Part shown: one piece after another, positions 8,130-16,147 of the stretch
Layout: each line of letters starts with the position of its first letter
Position numbering within the stretch: position 1 is the stretch's first letter
Assembly: GCA_009733745.1 (NCBI GenBank)
Contig: WNWL01000001.1
Location: 992,001-1,056,000, forward strand
Length of the DNA: 64,000 nucleotides
Reading direction: 5' to 3'
Source: Oceanobacillus sp. HTM 045
Lineage (GTDB): Bacteria; Pseudomonadota; Alphaproteobacteria; Rhodobacterales; Rhodobacteraceae
Translations under genes and position numbers: made by a program
Notes under the pieces: generated by a model
What the model saw: the letters and a program-made list of their open reading frames with translations, nothing else
Told to the model about the DNA's origin: nothing
Database searches by the model: none

Positions 8130-11100
8130 ATGAACGCTCCGGCCTTCGGAGCCGCTGACCAGACGGTCACGGCGGTTCTCGGCCCCACGAACACCGGCAA
8201 GACCCATTATGCCGTCGACCGGATGCTGGGCCGTGCGTCGGGCGTAATGGGTTTTCCGCTGCGGCTGCTGGCGCGCGAAGTCTACGACCGTGTCGTCGCC
8301 CTGCGCGGTCCGGACGCGGCGGCGCTGATCACCGGAGAAGAGAAGATCGTCCCGCCGGGCGCACGCTATTTCCTCTGCACCGTCGAGGCGATGCCGCTGG
8401 ATCTTCAGCCCGATTTCGTGGCCATCGACGAGATCCAGCTCTGCACCGACCCGGACCGGGGCCATGTCTTCACCGAGCGGCTTCTCTCCGCCCGCGGCCG
8501 ATACGAGACCCTGTTCCTCGGCTCCGAGAGCATGCGGCCCCGGATCGCCGCGCTGGTGCCGGATACGAGGTTCGTGGGGCGCGAGAGGTTTTCCATCCTA
8601 AGCTACGCTGGCGCAAGGAAGATTTCCCGTCTTCGCCCCCGCACCGCCGTGGTCGCCTTCTCCACCGACCAGGTCTACGCGATCGCCGAACTGATCCGCC
8701 GCCAGCGCGGCGGGGCGGCCGTGGTGATGGGCGCGCTCAGCCCGCGCACGCGCAATGCGCAGGTGCAACTCTACGCCGACGGGGATGTCGACTACATCGT
8801 AGCCACCGACGCAATCGGGATGGGGCTCAACCTCGACATCGACCATGTCGCCTTTGCCGGAACGCAGAAATTCGACGGCCGGCGGCACCGCACGCTCGAG
8901 GCGCAGGAAGTCGCTCAGATCGCCGGCCGCGCCGGGCGCTACACCTCGGATGGTACATTCGGCGTGACCGGCGAGGCTTCGACCATCTCCGAGGAGGTGG
9001 TGGACGCGGTGACGAGCCACCGGTTCACCCCGGTCCGGCGGCTGATGTGGCGCAACCCGGACCTGGTGTTCGGCAGCGTGCCCGCTCTGATCAACGCACT
9101 GGAGAAGGCGCCGGAGCATCGCGACCTGTCCCGCGTGCGCGAATCGGAGGATCTCTCGACCCTTCGTGCGCTCTGGGAAGACGACGGCATCCGCGACCGG
9201 GCCCGCGGCGGCCCCGCCGTGCGCCGGCTCTGGGAGGTCTGCCAGACGCCGGACTTCCCGAAGTCCGGGATCGAGGAGCATGCGCGGCTGATCGGGCGCA
9301 TTTACCAGTTCCTGTCGGATGACGCGGGGGTTATACCCTCCGACTGGTTCGCCGGGCAGGTCCGGCGGCTGGACCGGGTGGAAGGCGAGATCGACACGAT
9401 CTCGCGGCGCCTCGCCCAGATCCGGACCTGGACCTATGTCGCGAACCGATCAGACTGGGTGGCGGACGCCACCGAATGGCGCGAGACGACACGCGCGGTC
9501 GAGGACCGGCTGTCGGACGCGCTCCACGAGGGACTGACCCGGCGGTTCGTGGACCGGCGGACATCGGTGCTGATGCGCCGACTGAAGCAGAAGGAGCGGC
9601 TGGTGGCCGACGTTAGCGACAAGGGTGACGTGTCCGTGGAGGGCGAATTCCTCGGGCGGATCGAAGGCTTCCTGTTCCGGCCGGACGAGAGCGGAGGGTC
9701 CAGCGAGGCCCGCGCACTGCGCTCCGCCTCCCTGGTGGCGCTCCAGTCCGAGTTCGCACGCCGCGCCGACAAGCTCTACCTGAGCGGCGACGGCGAGATC
9801 GACGTCACCGAGCAGGGTGGCCTGATGTGGGGCCAGGACGCGGTCGGCAAGCTGGTTAAGGGCGACGATGTCCTCACCCCGAAGGTGAAGGTCTTCGTGG
9901 ACGAGATCGCCGAGCCCGCCGTCGCCGAGAAGGTCGAACGCCGGCTGACCCACTGGATCGCGCGCAAAGTCAAGGCGCTGTTCGAGCCGATGCTGGCGAT
10001 GCGCGACGACCCGGCCGTGACCGGGCTGGCGCGCGGCGTGGCCTTCCAGATCTCCGAGGCGATGGGCGTGGTGCCGCGCCGGCAGATCTCCGACGACGTG
10101 AAGCAGCTCGGCCAGGACGAGCGCGGCCTGCTCCGCAAGCATGGCGTCCGGTTCGGGCAGTACTCGGTCTTCATGCCCGCGATGCTGAAGCCTGCCCCGA
10201 CCCGGCTGAGGCTGACGCTCTGGAGCCTCTGGGAGGGCTTCGACGACTTCCCCGTGGCACCGCCCGCCGGCCACGTTACCGTGCCCGCGCTGGAAGGCGC
10301 GCCGCAGGGCTATTACGAGCGCGCCGGTTACCGCCTCTGTGGCCAGCGCGCGGTGCGCATCGACATGATGGAGCGCCTCGCCGACCTGATCCGCCCGATG
10401 GACCAGAAGGCCGGGTTCGAGGCGACGCCGGACATGCTGTCGATCACCGGTTGCACGCTCGAGCAGCTCGCCGACATCCTCAAGTCGCTCGGCTTCGAGG
10501 CCGAGAAGGGCGAACGCCCGCGCCCGGTCCGCTCTCCGAAGGCGGAGGAAGCCGCGGTACCGGAGGCAGAGGCCACGACGGAATCTGCGGGGGCGGACGC
10601 GGCCAGCACGGAGACCGCGACCGGAACAGAGACCGCATCCGAGGCGGAGGCCCAGGAAGTAGCAGCCGGAGAAGCGGTCACCGGGGAATCCGCCGCGACC
10701 GAATCCGAGGCCCCTGCAGTAGAAGCGACCGAGCCGGCGGAAGAGGCCCCTGCCCTGTCGGAAGCCGAGCCGGAGCAAGTCCCGGAGGCGCCCGCCGAAG
10801 AAGCGAAGCCTGCCGAAGCCACCGAGGAGGTTCCAGCCGAGACGCAGGCGGAACCCGCGGGGGAGCAGGAGACGGAGGTGTTCTACATCTTCCGCCAGAA
10901 GCCCCGCGGCGCCCGTGGTCCGCGCCGGGAAGGCGGCAGGGGCCGCAGCAAGCCCGAAGGCCAACGCGGGACGGCCGAGGGCCAGCGCCCGCGGCGCGGC
11001 AAGGACGGCGCCGGCCGGGGCGAAGGCAAGGGCGAAGATGGCGGCCGCGGCAAGAAGCACGGCGGCAAGAAGCATGATGGCAAGAAACATGGCGGCCCGC

Positions 11101-11210
11101 GCCGCGAGCGCGACGACCGGCCGAAGACCTACTCGTCCGGCCCGCGGGAGCGCCCGGTGGACCCCGACAGTCCCTTCGCCATCCTCCAGCAGCTCAAGGA
11201 CAAGAGCTGA
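8130..11210 (+). CDS. SUV3-like ATP-dependent RNA/DNA helicase
   Basis: A 1026-residue superfamily-2 helicase. Walker A GPTNTGKT is at residues 18-25, the DEIQ box at about 100-103, motif V ATDAIGMGLNLDID near 230 and motif VI QIAGRAGRY near 262. The order and the GPTNTGKTH start fit the Suv3/MgpS-type family, the mitochondrial relatives of which unwind RNA for degradation. From about residue 800 the protein becomes a long Glu/Ala-rich linker. It ends in a Lys/Arg/Gly/His-rich tail with KKHGGKKHDGKKHGG, likely nucleic-acid binding. The ATG at 8130 has AAGGGAA upstream. hslR starts 13 bases after its stop, so the two RNA-related genes are probably one transcript. Confidence 0.88.
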   Translation: MNAPAFGAADQTVTAVLGPTNTGKTHYAVDRMLGRASGVMGFPLRLLAREVYDRVVALRGPDAAALITGEEKIVPPGARYFLCTVEAMPLDLQPDFVAIDEIQLCTDPDRGHVFTERLLSARGRYETLFLGSESMRPRIAALVPDTRFVGRERFSILSYAGARKISRLRPRTAVVAFSTDQVYAIAELIRRQRGGAAVVMGALSPRTRNAQVQLYADGDVDYIVATDAIGMGLNLDIDHVAFAGTQKFDGRRHRTLEAQEVAQIAGRAGRYTSDGTFGVTGEASTISEEVVDAVTSHRFTPVRRLMWRNPDLVFGSVPALINALEKAPEHRDLSRVRESEDLSTLRALWEDDGIRDRARGGPAVRRLWEVCQTPDFPKSGIEEHARLIGRIYQFLSDDAGVIPSDWFAGQVRRLDRVEGEIDTISRRLAQIRTWTYVANRSDWVADATEWRETTRAVEDRLSDALHEGLTRRFVDRRTSVLMRRLKQKERLVADVSDKGDVSVEGEFLGRIEGFLFRPDESGGSSEARALRSASLVALQSEFARRADKLYLSGDGEIDVTEQGGLMWGQDAVGKLVKGDDVLTPKVKVFVDEIAEPAVAEKVERRLTHWIARKVKALFEPMLAMRDDPAVTGLARGVAFQISEAMGVVPRRQISDDVKQLGQDERGLLRKHGVRFGQYSVFMPAMLKPAPTRLRLTLWSLWEGFDDFPVAPPAGHVTVPALEGAPQGYYERAGYRLCGQRAVRIDMMERLADLIRPMDQKAGFEATPDMLSITGCTLEQLADILKSLGFEAEKGERPRPVRSPKAEEAAVPEAEATTESAGADAASTETATGTETASEAEAQEVAAGEAVTGESAATESEAPAVEATEPAEEAPALSEAEPEQVPEAPAEEAKPAEATEEVPAETQAEPAGEQETEVFYIFRQKPRGARGPRREGGRGRSKPEGQRGTAEGQRPRRGKDGAGRGEGKGEDGGRGKKHGGKKHDGKKHGGPRRERDDRPKTYSSGPRERPVDPDSPFAILQQLKDKS

Positions 11211-11222
11211 CCCCATGCGGGA

Positions 11223-11534
11223 GTGAGACGCGCAGTGCCGGAGCCCGGATCGATCCGCCTCGACAAGTGGCTCTGGTATGCGCGCTTCTTCAAGACCCGC
11301 ACTCTCGCGGGCGAGATCGCCGGGTCGGGCAAGGTCAGGCTGAACGGCCAGCGCGTGACCAAGGCCGCGCAGACGGTGCGCCCCGGCGACGTGCTCACCT
11401 TCCCGCAAGCGCGCCGCATCCGCGTGATCCGGATCGAGGCCGTGGGCGAGCGCCGCGGGCCCGCGGGAGAGGCCGCCACGCTCTACGCCGATCTTGATGA
11501 TGCGCCCGAGCGGGACGCCTGCGACGAAGCGTGA
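11223..11534 (+). CDS. hslR: S4-domain RNA-binding protein HslR (Hsp15-like)
   Basis: A 103-residue protein with an S4 domain at about residues 10-70: IRLDKWLWYARFFKTRTLA, then GKVRLNGQRVTKAAQTVRPGDVLTF. This matches Hsp15, which binds free 50S subunits carrying a stalled nascent chain and helps recycle them. The start is a GTG at 11223; a second GTG four codons later is possible. It follows the helicase gene closely and precedes the fdxA promoter region. Confidence 0.88.
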   Translation: MRRAVPEPGSIRLDKWLWYARFFKTRTLAGEIAGSGKVRLNGQRVTKAAQTVRPGDVLTFPQARRIRVIRIEAVGERRGPAGEAATLYADLDDAPERDACDEA

Positions 11535-11556
11535 TCGCGAAATCGTGCCGTACCGC

Positions 11557-11585
11557 TTGAAGAGGGCCGCAGCGCACCATAGAAC
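11557..11585 (+). promoter_or_regulatory. candidate sigma-70 promoter for fdxA
   Basis: TTGAAG (11557-11562) and TAGAAC (11580-11585) are separated by 17 bases, a good housekeeping-type spacing, 57 bases upstream of the fdxA start. Prediction is by eye only. Confidence 0.45.
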
Positions 11586-11641
11586 TCCGGCCGGACCATC
11601 TGCCGCGGCCGCCGCGACCTGCCACCGAGGAGCCTCCGCCC

Positions 11642-11980
11642 ATGACCTATGTGGTCACCGACAACTGCATCCGGTGCAAGTACACCGACTGCGTAGAAGT
11701 CTGCCCGGTGGATTGCTTCTATGAAGGCGAGAACATGCTCGTCATCCACCCGGACGAGTGCATCGACTGCGGCGTCTGCGAGCCGGAATGCCCCGCCGAT
11801 GCGATCCGCCCCGATACGGAACCGGGCCTGGAGCAGTGGGTAAGTTTCAACCTGAAATACTCCGAGGCCTGGCCGAACATCACGGTTCGGCGCGATCCCA
11901 TGCCGGAGGCGGAAAAATACGACGGCGAATCGGGAAAGCTGGAAAAGTACTTCTCCGAAGCTCCCGGCGAGGGCGATTGA
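11642..11980 (+). CDS. fdxA: seven-iron ferredoxin FdxA
   Basis: A 112-residue ferredoxin that carries one [3Fe-4S] and one [4Fe-4S] cluster, as in Azotobacter FdI. Cysteines at 9, 12, 17, 21, 25, 40, 43, 46 and 50 reproduce the family spacing, with CVEVCPVDC and [12 protein letters not shown]. The C-terminal half, with the [10 protein letters not shown] helix, is typical of the FdxA subgroup. It acts as a cytoplasmic electron carrier; the partner is not shown by context. An AGGAG-type ribosome site (CGAGGAGCC) sits just upstream. FdxA next to CarD is a common alphaproteobacterial arrangement. Confidence 0.95.
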   Translation: MTYVVTDNCIRCKYTDCVEVCPVDCFYEGENMLVIHPDECIDCGVCEPECPADAIRPDTEPGLEQWVSFNLKYSEAWPNITVRRDPMPEAEKYDGESGKLEKYFSEAPGEGD

Positions 11981-12016
11981 CGCGCGCCCAATCTGCGGCG
12001 GACTGCCGCAGATACG

Positions 12017-12032
12017 TTAACGAATTGTAAAC
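12017..12032 (+). promoter_or_regulatory. near-consensus CtrA-type box
   Basis: TTAA, seven bases, then TAAAC differs by one base from the alphaproteobacterial CtrA consensus TTAA-N7-TTAAC, and the right half reads TAAACCAT. It lies in the carD upstream region. Binding is inferred from pattern only. Confidence 0.35.
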
Positions 12033-12176
12033 CATAGAGCGCGATAAGGCGCGTTCATGGCACCTCTCGCGACCCGGATAGTGGCTTCAACTGCGCTCGA
12101 CGCATGTTGCACGGCTGGAATTTCCCGCCGAAAATGTTATATTATCGTCACAGGCCAGCGCGGTGGGAGGTTTGAC

Positions 12177-12206
12177 GTGAAAGCCGGGACCGCGCAGGCA
12201 AAATAA
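12177..12206 (+). CDS. possible leader peptide in the carD 5' region
   Basis: A GTG-started frame of nine codons (reading VKAGTAQAK) ends with TAA at 12206. GGGAGG at 12165-12170 is six bases before the GTG, an unusually good ribosome site for such a short frame. It ends 17 bases before a terminator-like hairpin, the layout of a leader peptide in transcription attenuation. No run of a diagnostic amino acid is present. It may be chance. Confidence 0.2.
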   Translation: MKAGTAQAK

Positions 12207-12222
12207 GAAAGGCACGAACTCG

Positions 12223-12255
12223 GACAGCGAGGGATCTCGCCGTCGGGGTTTTTTT
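12223..12255 (+). terminator. intrinsic terminator/attenuator upstream of carD
   Basis: The arms GAC-A-GCGAG (12223-12231) and CTCGC-C-GTC (12236-12244) form a nine-base-pair stem with one mismatch and a GGAT loop, followed by GGGG and seven T. This is a good plus-strand intrinsic terminator, located between fdxA and carD and only 38 bases before the carD ATG. Confidence 0.6.
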
Positions 12256-12293
12256 GCCCACAGGGAAGACACGGGTAACGTGGAAAGAGATAC

Positions 12294-12812
12294 ATGACGA
12301 AGAAGAGCAACCAGAACACCGTACCCTTTCGCGCGAACGAGTATGTCGTCTATCCCGCGCACGGTGTGGGCCGAATCGTGTCGATCGAGGAGCAGGAGAT
12401 CGCGGGCACCAAGCTCGAGCTCTTCGTGATCTCCTTCGAGAAGGACAAGATGACCCTGCGCGTGCCGACCGCCAAGGCCACCTCGGTGGGCATGCGGTCG
12501 CTGTCGAGCCCCGACATCGTCGGCAAGGCGCTCGACACGCTGAAGGGACGCGCGAAGGTCAAGCGCGCGATGTGGTCGCGCCGGGCTCAGGAGTATGAGC
12601 AGAAGATCAACTCCGGCGACCTGATCTCGATCGCTGAGGTCGTGCGCGACCTCTACCGCGCCGAGGACCAGCCGGAGCAGTCCTACTCCGAGCGCCAGCT
12701 CTACGAGGCTGCGCTGGAGCGGCTGACCCGCGAGGTCGCGGCCGTCGAGTCGATCGACGAGTCGAAGGCGGCGGCCCGCGTGGACGCCGTACTGGTCAAG
12801 CGCGCGGCCTGA
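12294..12812 (+). CDS. carD: CarD-family transcription regulator
   Basis: A 172-residue protein. The N-terminal Tudor-like RNA-polymerase-interaction domain (about residues 10-65) carries FRANEYVVYPAHGVGRIVSIEEQEI and LFVISFEKDKMTLRVP. The helical C-terminal domain (about 75-165) includes KRAMWSRRAQEYEQKINSGD and the family's tryptophan. CarD binds the RNA polymerase beta subunit and stabilises open complexes, especially at promoters lacking ideal elements. The ATG at 12294 is preceded by GGAAAGAG. The gene is followed by a textbook terminator, so it is monocistronic at its 3' end. Confidence 0.95.
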   Translation: MTKKSNQNTVPFRANEYVVYPAHGVGRIVSIEEQEIAGTKLELFVISFEKDKMTLRVPTAKATSVGMRSLSSPDIVGKALDTLKGRAKVKRAMWSRRAQEYEQKINSGDLISIAEVVRDLYRAEDQPEQSYSERQLYEAALERLTREVAAVESIDESKAAARVDAVLVKRAA

Positions 12813-12833
12813 CAGGGCCGACACTCGAACACG

Positions 12834-12863
12834 ACGCCCGCGCCTCTTGGCGCGGGCGTTTTT
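12834..12863 (+). terminator. intrinsic terminator of carD
   Basis: A perfect 11-bp stem, ACGCCCGCGCC (12834-12844) with GGCGCGGGCGT (12849-12859), encloses a TCTT loop and continues into a T-run through 12863. It starts 22 bases after the carD stop codon. Confidence 0.9.
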
Positions 12864-12930
12864 CATTGCGATCTCCCTTGCCTGCCCGCCGCGATCTCGG
12901 CAACGATCCGCGCACAACAGGGAGACGGAC

Positions 12931-13305
12931 ATGCCCGAGAACTTCTTCAATCTCGACGACCCCGACCAGGGAATCCCGCGGACGCTCGCGGATGGGATCA
13001 CCACGCGGGTCTTCCCCGGCGAGCAGGCGATGGTTTCCGTCGTCCGCCTCGAACCGGGCGCGGAAGGCACGCTGCACGATCATCCGGAGGAACAGTGGGG
13101 CGTGCTGCTCGAGGGCTCCGTGACCCGGATCCAGGGCGATCTTCGCGTCGAGGTGAAGAAGGGCGACTTCTGGCGCACGCCCGGCGGCGTGCCGCACACC
13201 ATGAAGGCCGGGCCGGAAGGTGCTGTCGTGCTTGATATTTTCGCACCACCCCGGAAGGCCTACGAGACGGCAGGCAGCGGTTTCGCAGCGGGGGACGACA
13301 AGTGA
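12931..13305 (+). CDS. cupin-domain protein
   Basis: A 124-residue single-domain cupin (double-stranded beta helix). The metal-binding motif 1 is LHDHPEEQWGVLLEG at about residues 47-61, with the His pair and Glu; motif 2 is near PGGVPHTMKAG (about 87-97). Small cupins of this kind bind metal and act as isomerases, dioxygenases or ligand sensors; no substrate can be read. The start is the ATG at 12931 after GGGAGAC. Its 3' end overlaps the RraA-like gene by four bases, so the two are translationally coupled and probably work on the same metabolite. Confidence 0.8.
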   Translation: MPENFFNLDDPDQGIPRTLADGITTRVFPGEQAMVSVVRLEPGAEGTLHDHPEEQWGVLLEGSVTRIQGDLRVEVKKGDFWRTPGGVPHTMKAGPEGAVVLDIFAPPRKAYETAGSGFAAGDDK

Positions 13306-13958
13306 CCCTGATCCGTTACCAAGCCGATTTCGAAACCGTCGATCTCTCGCCCTGGCGGGAGGTTCAGCCGGCGATCGCCGGCGATGTAATGAACCGCACC
13401 GGCGCGATGGCCGCCCGGATCAAGCCGCTCTCGCCCGGCATGAAGCTGTGTGCACAGGCGCGCACGGCGCGCTGCATGACGGGTGACAACCTGCCGCTCC
13501 ACGTGCTCCTGACGCTGGTGCGCCCCGGCGAGGTCATCGTTGCGGATGCCGGCGGCTTCACCGACCGGGCGGTGTTCGGCGGGCTGATGACGCAGGGCGC
13601 GATCCACGCCGGGGCGGCCGGGATCGTGATCGACGGCGCGGTGCGCGACGCCGCGGAGATCCGCGAGGCCGGCTTCCCCTGCTTCGTCGCCGGCATCAAC
13701 CCTGCCGGACCGCACAAGGGGTTCGGCGGCGAGATCGACGGGACCATATCCTGCGCTGGTGCGATTGTGCGCCCGGGAGACATCGTCCTCGGCGACGACG
13801 ACGGCGTGGTCGTGGTGCCGCTGGAAGACGCATCCGAAGTGCTGGCCGCCTCCCGCGCGAAGATCGCGGACGAGGCGCGCGCGCTGGAGCGTCTCGCCGC
13901 CGGGGAGAGTCTCGCGGCGCAGTTCGGAATGACCGCGCCTGATCCAGTCAGGAAGTGA
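13302..13958 (+). CDS. RraA-like aldolase/decarboxylase family protein
   Basis: A 218-residue member of the RraA / 4-hydroxy-4-methyl-2-oxoglutarate aldolase family. The conserved core is GGLMTQGAIHAGAAGIVIDGAVRDAAEI (about residues 87-114), where DGAVRD contributes the metal/substrate Asp and Arg. VVVVPLEDASEVL is the usual C-terminal strand-helix. True RraA (RNase E inhibitor) is about 160 residues; this longer form with a cupin partner suits a catabolic class II pyruvate aldolase or oxaloacetate decarboxylase. It starts with GTG overlapping the cupin stop codon and converges with dapE, overlapping it by 11 bases. Confidence 0.8.
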   Translation: MTLIRYQADFETVDLSPWREVQPAIAGDVMNRTGAMAARIKPLSPGMKLCAQARTARCMTGDNLPLHVLLTLVRPGEVIVADAGGFTDRAVFGGLMTQGAIHAGAAGIVIDGAVRDAAEIREAGFPCFVAGINPAGPHKGFGGEIDGTISCAGAIVRPGDIVLGDDDGVVVVPLEDASEVLAASRAKIADEARALERLAAGESLAAQFGMTAPDPVRK

Positions 13959-15093
13959 GAAGGCGCATCAGCAACGACTCGTAGATCCGTGACAACGAAC
14001 GGATTTCCTCGATGGGAACCCGTTCGTCCGTCTGGTGCATCGTGCTGCCGACCAGCCCGAGCTCGACAACCGGGCAGAGCGACTTCACGAACCGCGCGTC
14101 CGACGTGCCGCCGCCGGTCGTCATCGCGGGCCGTCTGCCCGTTGCCGACTCGACCGCGTTGCAGACAGCTTCCGAGAGCGGTCCCGGCGGCGTCAGGAAG
14201 GCTTCGCCCGAGATCTTCACTTCGAGATTTGCGACTAGGCCGGTCCCCTCCGTTTCCTGCGAGATGACTTCCTCGGCCCAGCCTCTCAGGCTGTCGGAGG
14301 TATGCAGGTCGTTGAACCGGACGTTGAAGACCGCCCGCGCCGAGGCGGGGATCACGTTATTGGCCTGGTTGCCTGTGTCGATGGTCGCGAGGGCGAGCGT
14401 CGACGGCTGGAAATGCTCCGTCCCCTGATCCAGTTCCTCCCCCGCCAGCCGCGCGCAGATCCGGGATAGCGCAGGCAATGGATTAAGCGCGCGCTCGGGA
14501 TAGGCGGTATGGCCCTGTTTCCCGGTGATCGTCAGGTAGCCGGTCATGGAGCCTCGGCGGCCGATCTTTATCGTGTCGCCGAGGGTCTGGAGTGACGTTG
14601 GCTCGCCGACGATGCAGACGTCGGCGCTTTCGCCGTTCTCGGTCATCCAGTCGAGGATGGCGCGGGTGCCGTTTGTCGCCTCTCCCTCCTCGTCTCCGGT
14701 GACGGTGATGACAATTGTCCCCGGGTGACCTTTTCCCGCGACGCGCAGCGCCGCGGAGACCCAGGCGGCGACGCCGGACTTCATGTCCACGGCCCCGCGG
14801 CCATACATCACCCCGTCGCGAATCTCCGCCCCGAACGGGTCCGCCGACCAGGCATCAGGGTCGCCCACCGGCACCACGTCGGTGTGGCCGTTGAAGGCGA
14901 CCACCGGGCCGCCCTGCCCCCGTTTCGCGAACAGGTTCGAGATGCCGCCGCGCTCGATGCGGGTGCAGGTAAAGCCGTGGGCGGTGAAGATGCTCTCCAG
15001 CAGGCCGATCGCCCCGCCCTCCTCGGGCGTCACGGAGGGGCAGCGGATCAGCGCGGCGGTGAGGGCGACGGGGTCGGTGGGATCGTATCGCAT
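13948..15093 (-). CDS. dapE: succinyl-diaminopimelate desuccinylase DapE
   Basis: A 381-residue M20-family zinc amidohydrolase that removes succinate from N-succinyl-LL-diaminopimelate in lysine and peptidoglycan precursor synthesis. Metal ligands are visible in GHTDVVPVGD (about residues 66-75), GAVDMKSGVAAW (about 97-108), TGDEEGEATNGT (about 130-141), GEPTS (about 159-163) and the late STMHQTDERV. Length matches the family (375-381). The ATG at 15093 fits the family N-terminus; the frame is open further upstream but unrelated. dapD, encoding an earlier step of the same pathway, is 2 kb away on the same strand. Confidence 0.96.
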   Translation of the reverse strand: MRYDPTDPVALTAALIRCPSVTPEEGGAIGLLESIFTAHGFTCTRIERGGISNLFAKRGQGGPVVAFNGHTDVVPVGDPDAWSADPFGAEIRDGVMYGRGAVDMKSGVAAWVSAALRVAGKGHPGTIVITVTGDEEGEATNGTRAILDWMTENGESADVCIVGEPTSLQTLGDTIKIGRRGSMTGYLTITGKQGHTAYPERALNPLPALSRICARLAGEELDQGTEHFQPSTLALATIDTGNQANNVIPASARAVFNVRFNDLHTSDSLRGWAEEVISQETEGTGLVANLEVKISGEAFLTPPGPLSEAVCNAVESATGRRPAMTTGGGTSDARFVKSLCPVVELGLVGSTMHQTDERVPIEEIRSLSRIYESLLMRLLTS

Positions 15094-15205
15094 GCCGACC
15101 GGATTAGGCGCGCATTGCCCCCGGTGCAAGCGCGGTTTGCGTGCCGGCTGCTGGCCCTCCCGCGCCGCGCGTGGAACGCTCGGCGGGATTAGCGAGGAGG
15201 AAACC

Positions 15206-15814
15206 ATGAGCGACACGCCGAAGACCCTGCTCTCCCTTGCCGGCGCAAGCTTCTCGCACGTCGACCTCGGAGCCGCGGCGCTGGTCATGATCGACTGCCA
15301 GAACGAGTATCGCGACGGCGCGCTGCCGCTGGCGGGGATCGACGCGGCGGCTGCCGAGGCGGCACGTGCGGCCGCAGCAGTGCGCGCGGCAGGGGGCAAG
15401 GTCATCCATGTCCGCCACAAGGGCCGCGCCGGAGGGCCTTTCGACCTCGTCCATGCCCGCGGCGGCTATCTCGCGGAATGCGCGCCGGCGGAGGGCGAGG
15501 CGGAGGTGCTGAAGGGGCTGCCGAACTCCTTCGCCGGCACCGGCCTGCAGGCGCTGCTGGAGGAGGCGAAGCCCGGGCGGCTGCTGGTCGCCGGGTTCAT
15601 GACCCACATGTGCGTCTCCGCCACGGCGCGGGCGGCGCTCGATCTCGGCTTCGGGCCGAGCGTCATCCTCGCCGCGGCGACCGCGACGCGCGACCTGCCC
15701 GGGCCGGATGGCGGGGTGGTCGGCGCGGATGTCCTGCAACGCGCAGAGCTTGCGGCGCTGGCCGACCGGTTCGCCTTCGTGGTTCGGGATATCGACGCCG
15801 CGCGCGCCGCCTGA
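15206..15814 (+). CDS. isochorismatase-like cysteine hydrolase
   Basis: A 202-residue alpha/beta hydrolase of the isochorismatase/nicotinamidase fold. The catalytic triad is apparent: Asp30 in MIDCQNEY, Lys72 in VRHKGRAGG and Cys136 in THMCVSATARAALD. The Cys-containing form points to an amide hydrolase rather than a true isochorismatase. Substrate is unknown. The ATG at 15206 has AGGAGG 6-8 bases upstream. It is convergent with the small gene at 15824 and divergent from dapE. Confidence 0.87.
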   Translation: MSDTPKTLLSLAGASFSHVDLGAAALVMIDCQNEYRDGALPLAGIDAAAAEAARAAAAVRAAGGKVIHVRHKGRAGGPFDLVHARGGYLAECAPAEGEAEVLKGLPNSFAGTGLQALLEEAKPGRLLVAGFMTHMCVSATARAALDLGFGPSVILAAATATRDLPGPDGGVVGADVLQRAELAALADRFAFVVRDIDAARAA

Positions 15815-15823
15815 GCGCGCCCC

Positions 15824-16147
15824 TCAGGGCGCGTCGAAGGGCGTGATCTGGGCGACGATGACTGCGTTCTCGGCCAGTGCGCGCTCCATCAGGGCGCGGG
15901 TCTGGTCGTCGATCTCCTCGCCGTCGGCCTCGCGTTCCTCCGCCGTCCCGTACCCGGTGACCTCGATGGGCGACATGCCGGCCTGCTTCAGCACGGCGAC
16001 GGTCTCGCGCACCGCCTCGTCCTCGTCCACGCCGGAGGCGAAGCAGAGCAGCCCCGCCCCGGCGCAGCCTTCCGGCAGGCCGTCATCGGCCGAGCGGCCG
16101 ACCTCGACGACGAGGGTGTAGACCTGCTGAGGTCTTTTCTCGCTCAC
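15824..16147 (-). CDS. conserved hypothetical protein, last gene of the dapD operon
   Basis: A 107-residue acidic protein I do not recognise. It has a strand-like start (VYTLVVEVGRS), a Cys in GLLCFASGVDEDEAVRETVAVLKQAGM and a C-terminal helix rich in Glu and Ala. The pattern of strand, helix and strand suggests a small alpha/beta fold. It starts with GTG overlapping the stop codon of the upstream 301-residue gene by four bases, so it is translationally coupled. No signal peptide or membrane segment is seen. Confidence 0.6.
   Translation of the reverse strand: MSEKRPQQVYTLVVEVGRSADDGLPEGCAGAGLLCFASGVDEDEAVRETVAVLKQAGMSPIEVTGYGTAEEREADGEEIDDQTRALMERALAENAVIVAQITPFDAP

Larger units (their letters stand above)
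11981..12293 (+). promoter_or_regulatory. fdxA-carD intergenic region / carD leader
   Basis: This 313-base interval is much more AT-rich than the genes. It contains a near-CtrA box (12017-12032), a possible -10 element TATATT at 12138-12143 with a poor -35, a tiny open frame with a good ribosome site (12177-12206) and a strong terminator-like hairpin ending in seven T (12223-12255). The hairpin lies 38 bases before the carD start. It may terminate fdxA transcripts, attenuate carD, or both. Confidence 0.5.

Noticed and set aside
12172-12204. TTGACG followed by an A-rich stretch as the carD promoter
   Set aside because: The best -10-like words lie more than 20 bases from the -35, outside the usual spacing.
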